Source: Lysobacter alkalisoli
Lineage (GTDB): Bacteria > Pseudomonadota > Gammaproteobacteria > Xanthomonadales > Xanthomonadaceae
Direction of reading: 5' to 3'
NCBI RefSeq assembly: GCF_006547045.1
Contig: NZ_CP041242.1
Span: forward strand, 2,738,001 to 2,802,000
DNA: 64,000 bases
Both the position numbers and the translations under genes were made by a program. The notes under the pieces are model-generated. The model saw only the letters and a program-made list of their open reading frames with translations, was not told the DNA's origin and did not search any database. Position 1 is the first letter of the stretch, and each line of letters starts with the position of its first letter. Shown here piece after piece: positions 36,114 to 43,108 of this stretch.

Positions 36114-36605
36114 TTGAGCAAGAAGGTGCCCACTCGACATGTTCTATTCACCGCTCTTTCCTTAGCGTTTGCCATTCTGTTCCAGCTCTATCTAGCGGAA
36201 CCTCTGGCCTACTGGCTGCGCCCTACGAAGCACTTGTTCAATGAAGCCGGCTGGAAGAGTTTCAGCGAGGATCGCACAGAGAAAGTTGCGTTTCTGCTCA
36301 GGCACGGGGCAGACCCAAACGAGATTGTCCTCCGAGATCACGCGGCGATACACGCTGCGGCTCATTGGGGATCTGTCACGGCAATGGAGCAGCTGATTTC
36401 AGCTGGGGCTGACGTCAACCTACCCACCACCTCAGAAGTGAACCCAGAAACGCCACTGGATCTCGCGTGTCGTTTTGGACCGGAAACCGTTGATCTGCTG
36501 GTACGACATGGCGCCACGCGATTAGGTTCCTACAAGCATACCTACGAAGGGGCTCAAGCCCATCCTGCCTGTAGCGACGATGAGAGCGTTGATACGGATT
36601 TATGA
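36114..36605 (+). CDS. Cassette 11: membrane-anchored ankyrin-repeat protein
   Basis: 163 aa from TTG 36114 with GGAGGAG just upstream. One N-terminal helix (VLFTALSLAFAILFQLYLA), then two to three ankyrin units: VAFLLRHGADPNEIVLRDHA, AAHWGSVTAMEQLISAGADV, TPLDLACRFGPETVDLLVRH. A protein-interaction module; partner unknown. Confidence 0.85.
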   Translation: MSKKVPTRHVLFTALSLAFAILFQLYLAEPLAYWLRPTKHLFNEAGWKSFSEDRTEKVAFLLRHGADPNEIVLRDHAAIHAAAHWGSVTAMEQLISAGADVNLPTTSEVNPETPLDLACRFGPETVDLLVRHGATRLGSYKHTYEGAQAHPACSDDESVDTDL

Positions 36606-36630
36606 GAGATCCATTCCTACCACTGCGCGC

Positions 36631-36690
36631 ACCTAACAGTTCGTCCAAGCCGAAACCGCTTCGTAGCTCGGCTCTATCCACGAGCAAGGT
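36631..36690 (+). repeat. attC site 11 (degenerate right end)
   Basis: ACCTAAC and left arm AAGCCGAAACCGCTTCGTAG are clear; the right end reads GGCTCTATCCACGAGCAAGG instead of ending GCGTTAGG, so the right core is lost. Confidence 0.75.
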
Positions 36691-36708
36691 CATTCTCAGG
36701 AATCGCAC

Positions 36709-37589
36709 ATGACTCGATTTTTGCTGCTCATACTCCTTGCGGCACCATCAATCGCTAGCGCCATCATTATTCGAGATGATGTTGATGATTCAAAGTATCG
36801 GATTGCGGCCTCTGAGTTCCCTGCTCTCGTCGATATGCCCGGTGACGGGCACGGCGTACTGATTGCTTCCCAGTGGGTCATTACTGCGGCCCATACGATC
36901 CCGATGCATTCTGAACTCAAGCAGGTAGTCATCAACGGGATGTCGAGGGACGTTGACCGCGTCGTCATGCATTCCGGGTACAAGACGCTGCCTCAAGGGC
37001 TGATCGATCAGGCAATGGCCAGTGGGGAGGCCATGTTGATAGTGGTGTTTCTTGCCTCATCCGACGACATCGCACTGATCAAGTTGACCCAACCCGTGAC
37101 GGATGTCGCTCCTGTCGCAATCTACAAGGACAGTGACGAGCCAGGCCAAATCGTCAAGATCGTGGGGAAAGGCGCTACGGGTACAGGAGCCACTGGGCAC
37201 GACCCCAGAGGCCCCAATCGGACGGAGCTTCGCCGGGCGTTCAACAAAATCACCAGTGCTTACGACCGCTGGTTTTGCTACGTGTTCGACGAGCCATCGT
37301 CGGCCCTGCCCTTGAGGGCATACTGGGCAATGGGGACAGCGGCGGCCCCGTGCTCATCCAGATCGATGGCCAATGGTTGTTGGCCGGGATGGGCTCCTGG
37401 AAGGTCGTCCAAGGCAACATCATGACGGCCCGGCCCGGGCGCTATGGTCAAACCAGTTGCAATGTCCGCTTGAGCCATTACATCGAATGGATTGAAAGCG
37501 TGATGTCTGAGCAGCCGCAGGCGGGGGCTGACAATTCATTCAAGCCGACGCCGCTTCGCGGCGCGGCTCAACTCTGGCGCCAAGCCTGA
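36709..37589 (+). pseudogene. Cassette 12: exported trypsin-like serine protease, frameshifted
   Basis: S1-family protease, ~293 aa when repaired. Signal peptide (FLLLILLAAPSIASA), His in WVITAAHTIP, Asp in SSDDIALIKLTQPV, then the frame breaks at CCC (37309-37311). One extra C gives SSALPLEGILGNGDSGGPVL with the catalytic Ser, and continues to 37589. All three catalytic residues survive, which argues for a sequence error or very recent loss. The C-terminal tail (DNSFKPTPLRGAAQLWRQA) is encoded by its degenerate attC. Confidence 0.8.
37526..37588 (+). repeat. attC site 12 (degenerate)
   Basis: GGCTGAC replaces the left core and GGCGCCAAGCC the right core (normally GGCGTTAGGC); the inner arms AAGCCGACGCCGCTTCGCGG are intact. 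Probably inactive. Confidence 0.75.
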
Positions 37590-37614
37590 CCACCTGCCAT
37601 TGAGAGGACAGACA

Positions 37615-38217
37615 ATGAAGTCGAAAATATCAGTTTTGACAGCCACGCTGCTTGTCACTGCACAGGCATCGGCACAGGTGAAGAGCCACCCACCCGCCAA
37701 CGTCAGTTTCGACGATTTCAAGGGCCTGGTTGCCGAGGTTGAAACGCACCGGGCAAGCCGTCTGGTCGATCTCGATACTTTCATGAAGATGAGCAAGCAG
37801 CCGGGAGTCATCATTCTCGATACGCGGTCGACATTTCGCTATGAGCGAATTCACCTCGAAGGGGCGAAACACTTGAGTTTTACCGACTTCACGCAGAACA
37901 ACCTGCAGGAAGTCATACCTTCCCTTGATACGACCATACTGATCTACTGCAACAACAATTTCGAAGGCAACCAGATCGATTTCGCCACCAAGATTGCGCT
38001 TCCCCAGCGAGGAGATTCGTTGTCAGCACAATTCGCCGCTCAAGAGAAGCCCATCATGATGGCCCTGAACATTCCAACATACATCAACCTGTACGGGTAT
38101 GGATATCGGAATGTGTATGAGTTGGATGAGCTCGTGAACGTAAACGATCCGAGGATCAAGTTTGAAGGATCTATCGTTAAAGTTGGGCCATCGGCCCAGG
38201 GAAACGGAGGTAACTAA
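37615..38217 (+). CDS. Exported rhodanese-domain protein
   Basis: 200 aa from ATG 37615 (AGAGGA upstream). Signal peptide (MKSKISVLTATLLVTAQASA), then a rhodanese fold: GVIILDTRSTFRYERIHLEG, AKHLSFTDFT, and the loop LIYCNNNFEGNQ with the candidate catalytic Cys. Periplasmic sulfur transfer or a non-catalytic role is possible. It is the first gene past the degenerate attC 12; no attC follows it. Confidence 0.85.
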   Translation: MKSKISVLTATLLVTAQASAQVKSHPPANVSFDDFKGLVAEVETHRASRLVDLDTFMKMSKQPGVIILDTRSTFRYERIHLEGAKHLSFTDFTQNNLQEVIPSLDTTILIYCNNNFEGNQIDFATKIALPQRGDSLSAQFAAQEKPIMMALNIPTYINLYGYGYRNVYELDELVNVNDPRIKFEGSIVKVGPSAQGNGGN

Positions 38218-38604
38218 TTGCTCACCCGCATGCAGCCCAACCGGCTGGCGATCATCGGGATCGTGCTGCTTTCCCCGGCCATCGCCTACTTCATCAACTA
38301 CGTGTCCGAGGCAGCCTTCATCTTGCGGATGTTCTGGCTAGGCGGACCAGAAGGTTCGGAGATGCTGGGCAATCTGGTATCCGCCCTGCTCCTGCCTCAG
38401 ATCGCGGCATCGCTGATCCTCATCCCGGGCGTGTTGCTGTGCCGGCATGTGATCCACAAGCATGGCTACAACCCGCCCTGGTTCCATCGGACACTGCGAT
38501 TCTACTGCGTCATCCTGATTGTCATGCTGCCGCTTTACAGCGTTGTCGGCGTCGTCCTGGCGCTTCTGACCCGGGCGCCGCCCATGGCACCGGCCCGCAC
38601 CTAG
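38218..38604 (+). CDS. Small membrane protein, unknown
   Basis: 128 aa from TTG 38218, directly after the rhodanese stop, with GGAGG overlapping the end of that gene (translational coupling). Three helices: LAIIGIVLLSPAIAYFINYV, LVSALLLPQIAASLILIPGV, FYCVILIVMLPLYSVVGVVL. No family recognised. Confidence 0.7.
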   Translation: MLTRMQPNRLAIIGIVLLSPAIAYFINYVSEAAFILRMFWLGGPEGSEMLGNLVSALLLPQIAASLILIPGVLLCRHVIHKHGYNPPWFHRTLRFYCVILIVMLPLYSVVGVVLALLTRAPPMAPART

Positions 38605-38644
38605 CCGTACATGCGGCTATTAGCCGCCCTTGATCGAGGTTTCC

Positions 38645-39442
38645 ATGGCTCGCTATCTCATCGCACTTCTGATGGCACTGGTCAGCATCAACGCGCAGGC
38701 TGACGAGCCGCTTCCGGTCGAGCTGCCGCCAGACCAGGAGGCAGCCGCGCTTAAGGAAGCGGAAGCCACCGGCCTTGCGATCTATCGCCATGATCACGCT
38801 GCCGCGGTCGCGACAGACGCTGCCCTGAAAATCCGGGCGTTCAAGAAAGACAAGCGCGTGCGTGGGTGGATCACGGAAGAACAGGACGGATTGATCGCCG
38901 TCACGTTCATCGAACAAAGCCCGGCGGCGCTGTATCGCGTAGTTGTTTCGGGTGCCGGCGACATCGTTGGAGATGTCGATGTTCTGGAATCCCCGCAACC
39001 GCTTACCGAGTTCGAGGCTGCTGCCGTAGCGGCCCGTAGCGCAGCGATTGCCTCGGAGTTCCAGCCTTGTTCCGACAAATACAATTCCGTCGTTCTCCCG
39101 TCCGGCGACGACGCACCCGACAAGTGGACCGTCTACCTCCTGCCCGGGACAACCAAGGGCAACGTGGTCCCGATCGGTGGCACCTATCGCATGAGAACGG
39201 TCGATGGCGCCGTCGTTGAGAGCCGCGGCTTCACGCGCACTTGCATCGCGCTTCAGAGCGACCCCGGCGCGGCCGGCATGATGATTACCCATCTGCTGGA
39301 CTCCATCCCTACGGAGGCCCATGTCTTCTGGAGCCTCTGGGCCCGCAGCCCCCTGTACGTCGCCACGCCACCCAACGGCACCATCTGGTCCATAGAGAGC
39401 GGAGAGATCACGCTCGTCAAGCGTGGAACGGCCAAGGATTGA
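38645..39442 (+). CDS. Exported protein, unknown
   Basis: 265 aa from ATG 38645 (GAGG upstream). Signal peptide (ARYLIALLMALVSINAQA), an acidic/Ala-rich helical start, then a mixed domain (GWITEEQDGLIAVTFIEQSP, YLLPGTTKGNVVPIGGTYRM). Periplasmic by prediction; no family recognised. Confidence 0.75.
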   Translation: MARYLIALLMALVSINAQADEPLPVELPPDQEAAALKEAEATGLAIYRHDHAAAVATDAALKIRAFKKDKRVRGWITEEQDGLIAVTFIEQSPAALYRVVVSGAGDIVGDVDVLESPQPLTEFEAAAVAARSAAIASEFQPCSDKYNSVVLPSGDDAPDKWTVYLLPGTTKGNVVPIGGTYRMRTVDGAVVESRGFTRTCIALQSDPGAAGMMITHLLDSIPTEAHVFWSLWARSPLYVATPPNGTIWSIESGEITLVKRGTAKD

Positions 39443-39575
39443 AGCGCTTTCCGATCGCCTGACTGTGCTGAGCAAAGGTCGACTTTGCGCTCAGGCGGAC
39501 TTCGGGGACACTCCTTCCTTTGCATTTTCTGCCCGTAGCCGCTTGGCGCATCGCCAGCCATCATCAGGAGCATTC

Positions 39576-40184
39576 GTGCCGAAGATCGATCTCAAGAGAG
39601 AACTGAAGCATCTCTACCAGCCATCCGCGAAGGAAGTGGTTCAGGTCGATGTGCCGACTTTCCAGTTCCTCATGATTGACGGCGAGGGCGATCCCAACAC
39701 ATCACCTGCGTATGCCGAGGCGGTGGAAGCGTTGTTCTCCGTGTCCTACACGGCGAAGTTCATGCTGAAGAAGGGAGCGCAAGGAACTGACTATGCAGTC
39801 ATGCCCCTCGAAGGCCTCTGGTGGTCAGACGACATGTCCGCCTTCACCAGCAACGACAGGTCGAAGTGGAGATGGACGATGATGATCATGCAGCCCCATT
39901 TTGTGGAGGAAGCGGTGATTCATGCGGCCATCGCGGAAGTGAAGAGAAAGAAGGCGCTTCCCGCAGTGAATGCGCTCAGGCTGGAGAACTTCACCGAAGG
40001 AACATGTGCGCAGACGCTCCACATCGGCCCTTTCACTGAAGAAGGCCCCACCATCCAGCGAGTCCACGACTTCATCGGTGCGCGCTCCGCGCTTGCCGGC
40101 AAGCACCATGAGGTGTACCTGAGCGACATACGTCGCGCCGATCCGTCCAGGTGGAGAACCATCATCCGCCAGCCCATGGAATGA
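39576..40184 (+). CDS. GyrI-like small-molecule binding protein
   Basis: 202 aa from GTG 39576 (AGGAG 5 nt upstream; the longer frame lacks a ribosome site). GyrI/SOUL-type fold: FQFLMIDGEGDPNTSPAYAE, AVMPLEGLWWSDD, RWTMMIMQPHFV, TLHIGPFTEEGPTIQRVHDF, HHEVYLSDIRRADPSRWRTI. Stand-alone members of this group bind or hydrolyse small ligands. Confidence 0.88.
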   Translation: MPKIDLKRELKHLYQPSAKEVVQVDVPTFQFLMIDGEGDPNTSPAYAEAVEALFSVSYTAKFMLKKGAQGTDYAVMPLEGLWWSDDMSAFTSNDRSKWRWTMMIMQPHFVEEAVIHAAIAEVKRKKALPAVNALRLENFTEGTCAQTLHIGPFTEEGPTIQRVHDFIGARSALAGKHHEVYLSDIRRADPSRWRTIIRQPME

Positions 40185-40186
40185 TG

Positions 40187-40214
40187 GCCGACAGCTGATT
40201 CCAGCCGAAGCCGC
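40187..40214 (+). repeat. Fossil attC left half
   Basis: GCCGACAGCTGATTCCAGCC then GAAGCCGC aligns with the left half of the array attC (GCCTAACAATTCATTCAAGCC) with a few changes; the right half is lost. It directly follows the GyrI-like gene stop, as an attC would. Confidence 0.5.
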
Positions 40215-40242
40215 GTCTCTACACGGACCCAACCGGACAACC

Positions 40243-40674
40243 ATGACCATCAAGCACAACCCATTTCTCATAGCCGGCGCGGCACTCAGCGCCACTGCTG
40301 CGCTGCTCCACCTTGGCTGCATCGTCTTCGGCCCGTCCTGGTATCGCTTCGTCGGCGCTGGCGAGGAGTTCGCGCAGATGGTGGCTGCCGGGCATTGGTA
40401 TCCCGCCGCCCTCACCTCGGCCATTGCCGCGATTCTTCTGGTCTGGTCCCTGTATGCCCTGTCCGGGGCGGGCCTGATCCGCAGGCTGCCTTTCACACGG
40501 TTCGTGCTTTGTGCCATCACCAGCGTCTACCTGCTCCGCGCGGTGGCCTTCGTACCGCTCATGGCGTATTTCCCGGGCAACAGCATGCCGTTCTGGCTTA
40601 CAAGCTCGGCCATCTGCCTGCTGTTCGGCGTCGTCCATCTGATCGGGCTTCGACAGGTCTGGCCGAAGCTGTGA
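40243..40674 (+). CDS. Four-helix membrane protein
   Basis: 143 aa; helices FLIAGAALSATAALLHLGCI, YPAALTSAIAAILLVWSLYA, TRFVLCAITSVYLLRAVAF and FWLTSSAICLLFGVVHLIGL. Resembles unnamed small membrane proteins of proteobacteria; function unknown. Confidence 0.78.
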   Translation: MTIKHNPFLIAGAALSATAALLHLGCIVFGPSWYRFVGAGEEFAQMVAAGHWYPAALTSAIAAILLVWSLYALSGAGLIRRLPFTRFVLCAITSVYLLRAVAFVPLMAYFPGNSMPFWLTSSAICLLFGVVHLIGLRQVWPKL

Positions 40675-40701
40675 TTCGCACCACAACCACTTCAGAAAAC
40701 C

Positions 40702-41052
40702 ATGTCCCACGAATTCGACCCGGAAGCATTTGTCCAGCGACAGCTCGAGGCCTACAACGCCCACGACCTGCAGCGCTTTGTCGACGAGTACAGCGATGAT
40801 GTTCTCGTGTATAGACTGCCTGCGAGCGAACCGGTGATCGTGGGCAAGGCGGCGCTGGCCGAGCACTATCGCGCCAACCGCTTCAATCTCCCCGAGCTTC
40901 ATGCCGAGGTCGTGAACCGCATGGTGCTGGGCAACAAGGTCATCGATCACGAACGCGTCACAGGTCTGGCCACTTCCCCACTTGAAGTCGCGGCCATCTA
41001 CGAGGTCACGCCGGATGGCATATCAAAAGTATGGTTCGTCAGCGCCCGGTAG
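40702..41052 (+). CDS. NTF2/SnoaL-like protein
   Basis: 116 aa: FVQRQLEAYNAHDLQRFVDE, YSDDVLVYRLPASEPVIVGK, LAEHYRANRF, EVVNRMVLGNKVIDHERVTG, AAIYEVTPDGISKVWFV. A complete cone-shaped NTF2-like fold (steroid isomerase superfamily); ligand unknown. A fossil attC lies just downstream. Confidence 0.88.
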   Translation: MSHEFDPEAFVQRQLEAYNAHDLQRFVDEYSDDVLVYRLPASEPVIVGKAALAEHYRANRFNLPELHAEVVNRMVLGNKVIDHERVTGLATSPLEVAAIYEVTPDGISKVWFVSAR

Positions 41053-41064
41053 CTATTTTGGCAA

Positions 41065-41095
41065 GTCAGCAATTCGGCTCAACTCGGTGTTGGAC
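41065..41095 (+). repeat. Fossil attC with stem deletion
   Basis: GTCAGCAATTC followed by GGCTCAACTCGGTGTTGGAC aligns with both ends of the array attC (left TAACAATTC; right GGCTTAATTCAGGCGTTAGGC) with the inner stem deleted. GTTGGAC still fits the GTTRRRY right core. Confidence 0.5.
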
Positions 41096-41254
41096 CTCAT
41101 GATCATCTCTTTCGAAGGACCGACCTTCTTTGCTGCTGACCTGGTTCTCTGGGACACTGCACCGGAAGAAGCATCGGCTCGTGACGCTTGAGCCGTTCAT
41201 GCGAGTCGACGTCACGTCGCATCATGGCCTGCCCTGCTCCCCACTACCGCGAAC

Positions 41255-41722
41255 ATGCGCCTCTGGTCCCTCCACCCCCGCTACCTGGACGCCAAGGGGC
41301 TTGTCGCCGCGTGGCGTGAAAGCCTGTTGGCCAAGGCTGTCCTGAAAGGCGAGACACGCGGGTATACGCGACATCCGCAGCTCGAGCGGTTCCGCGGCCA
41401 CCCCACTCCCCGGCTTGCGATCAATGCGTATCTCGCCGGCCTTCATGCCGAGGCGGTGTCGCGCGGGTATGCCTTCGACCGGAGCAAGCTCGGCCCGCTG
41501 CGCACGGTCGAGCCCATTCCGGTGACCACGGGCCAGTTGGCCTGCGAATGGAAGCATCTGCTCGACAAGCTGGCGGTGCGCAGCCCGGCGCTCTTCGATC
41601 AGTTCCGTTCCGTGGCCAGTCCGGTCTGCCATCCGCTGTTCCGCCCCGGCCCGGGCCCGGTGGCATCGTGGGAGCGGGCGACAGAGCGACCCGCCGGGAA
41701 GCGTCCGGCAACACGGCGGTGA
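41255..41722 (+). CDS. Pyrimidine dimer glycosylase / endonuclease V-like protein
   Basis: 155 aa. MRLWSLHPRYLDAKGLVAAW, RESLLAKAVLKGETRGYTRH and PRLAINAYLAGLHAEAVSRG are the family signature; related to T4 DenV, which cleaves at UV dimers. The last ~30 residues (RPGPGPVASWERATERPAGK) are low complexity. Confidence 0.85.
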   Translation: MRLWSLHPRYLDAKGLVAAWRESLLAKAVLKGETRGYTRHPQLERFRGHPTPRLAINAYLAGLHAEAVSRGYAFDRSKLGPLRTVEPIPVTTGQLACEWKHLLDKLAVRSPALFDQFRSVASPVCHPLFRPGPGPVASWERATERPAGKRPATRR

Positions 41723-41840
41723 GCCACGACGACAAGCTGCCGACAAGATCGCAACATCGATCAACGCCCGACTGCCAGACTTCTTCCCGAACAGCGTGAC
41801 CCCAGCAACGGCGCCATTCCGGCGTCCAACCACGGAGTGC

Positions 41841-42272
41841 ATGATGGAAACGATGGAATTACACCGCGGCCGCCTGATCGACCATGTCCAGCTTGTCGTC
41901 CGCGATCTCGACGCCAGCCGGCGTTTCTACGAGGCGGTGCTGGATGTCCTTGGCGTGCCGGTCAGCGGCGAGGGCGAGGGTTTCTTCTGGGCCGACGAGC
42001 TGGTCGTGTCCAGCGCCGACAGCGAGGCCGCGCAGGGCGCGCTGACCGGGCGGGTGCATCTTGCCTTCCAGGCGAAGGACGAGGCGATGGTGCGTGCCTT
42101 CCATGCCGCCGCACTGGCCGCTGGCGGAAGCGACAACGGCGCACCGGGCCTGCGTCCATATCATCCGACCTATTACGGCGCGTTCGTGCTCGACCCGGAC
42201 GGCAACAACATCGAGGCGGTGTACCACGGGCCCGCACAGCGCAGCGCGGATTCGGTGAAGGTGACGTTCTAG
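41841..42272 (+). CDS. VOC / glyoxalase-like protein
   Basis: 143 aa: RLIDHVQLVVRDLDASRRFY, GRVHLAFQAKDEAMVRAFHA, PTYYGAFVLDPDGNNIEAVY. A standard single VOC domain with metal-ligand positions (H in DHVQL, E in IEAVY). ATG 41841 or 41844 follows GGAG. Confidence 0.88.
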   Translation: MMETMELHRGRLIDHVQLVVRDLDASRRFYEAVLDVLGVPVSGEGEGFFWADELVVSSADSEAAQGALTGRVHLAFQAKDEAMVRAFHAAALAAGGSDNGAPGLRPYHPTYYGAFVLDPDGNNIEAVYHGPAQRSADSVKVTF

Positions 42273-42427
42273 CAACTACCTGGCGACTACGGCGGCCGGA
42301 CCCGATGCAGCGGGGTAGAGGCCGCTGAATGCCTGTCGATGGCGATCCGCCGGTTCAGCTGCGGGCCGCCTGCACACGTGATTCAGCTCACAATAAAACG
42401 AAAATTTCGCGCATTGGGAATGCTTTG

Positions 42428-42456
42428 TTGACGGTGTGTCCATCCGCCGTTAATCG
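42428..42456 (+). promoter_or_regulatory. Predicted promoter of the BON protein gene
   Basis: TTGACG (42428-42433), 17-nt spacer, TAATCG (42451-42456), in an AT-richer patch. The leader (~95 nt) ends in GAGGAGG before ATG 42561. A 12-bp inverted repeat (42436-42447 with 42534-42545, GTGTCCATCCGC / GCGGATGGACAC) pairs the promoter spacer with the end of the leader. Confidence 0.5.
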
Positions 42457-42560
42457 CAGACTTCAATGATGTTCACCCGCAACTGCGTAGCGTCGAATGC
42501 AAGCCATCCGCATCCGATCGCACTCCCCCCACCGCGGATGGACACCTTCGAGGAGGACAC

Positions 42561-42962
42561 ATGAACCTGATCTCCAGAAGCACGCTTCAGAAGGCCCGGC
42601 ACGCGAGCCATGTTGGCGCGACCGCGGCGCTCGCGGCCATGCTCGTGGCGGGCACCGCCTATGCGGTCGTCAACGCGCAGGCACAGACCGAAACGGTGAA
42701 CGAGGCCGAGTCGTCGCAACCGGTCGGCGACACCTGGATCACCACCAAGGTGAAGAGCAAGCTGCTTGCCCACAGCGAGACCGAAGGCACCGAGATCGAT
42801 GTCGACACACTCAATGGCGTGGTGCATCTGTCCGGCGCGCTCGGCAGCCAGGCCGAGATCGACAAGGCGGTCGAAATCGCCCGCAGTACCGAGGGCGTCG
42901 TCGACGTGGACGCCAGCGGCCTGACCGTCTCGATCGCCGATACGGAGCATCCCGGCGAGTAG
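42561..42962 (+). CDS. BON-domain periplasmic protein (OsmY-like)
   Basis: 133 aa. Signal peptide (VGATAALAAMLVAGTAYAVV), then one BON domain: DTWITTKVKSKLLAHSETEG, EIDVDTLNGVVHLSGALGSQ, AEIDKAVEIARSTEGVVDVD. BON proteins bind membranes or envelopes under stress. It has a strong ribosome site, GAGGAGG. Confidence 0.9.
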   Translation: MNLISRSTLQKARHASHVGATAALAAMLVAGTAYAVVNAQAQTETVNEAESSQPVGDTWITTKVKSKLLAHSETEGTEIDVDTLNGVVHLSGALGSQAEIDKAVEIARSTEGVVDVDASGLTVSIADTEHPGE

Positions 42963-43108
42963 TCCCTACCGACATGAGCATGTGGGTCGCGACGCCGTGA
43001 CGACTGTCGAACGATGACCGTCCAAGGAACGGCAATGCTCGCGATACCCTGGGCCCTGCTCCGGCAGGGCCCTTTGTCGTGCGGGAGGGTAGCCCGGGAT
43101 CGCGCGGC

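Larger units (their letters stand above)
27936..37588 (+). mobile_element. Integron gene-cassette array without integrase (CALIN type)
   Basis: Twelve consecutive same-strand genes, each followed by an attC-like site with the left core YTAAC and right core GTTAG. Most sites carry the shared arms AAGCCGAAGCCGCTTCGCGG and GGCTTAATTCAGGCGTTAG (within single substitutions). Composition is lower in GC than both flanks and mixed from cassette to cassette. No tyrosine recombinase lies anywhere in the window. The attC type is like those of xanthomonad chromosomal integrons. The last two sites are degenerate, and fossils continue to 41.1 kb. Confidence 0.93.

Noticed and set aside
38605..38640. Possible further attC fossil (CTAGCCGTACATGCGGCTATTAGCC)
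   Set aside because: A short hairpin with weak core resemblance; not distinguishable from chance.
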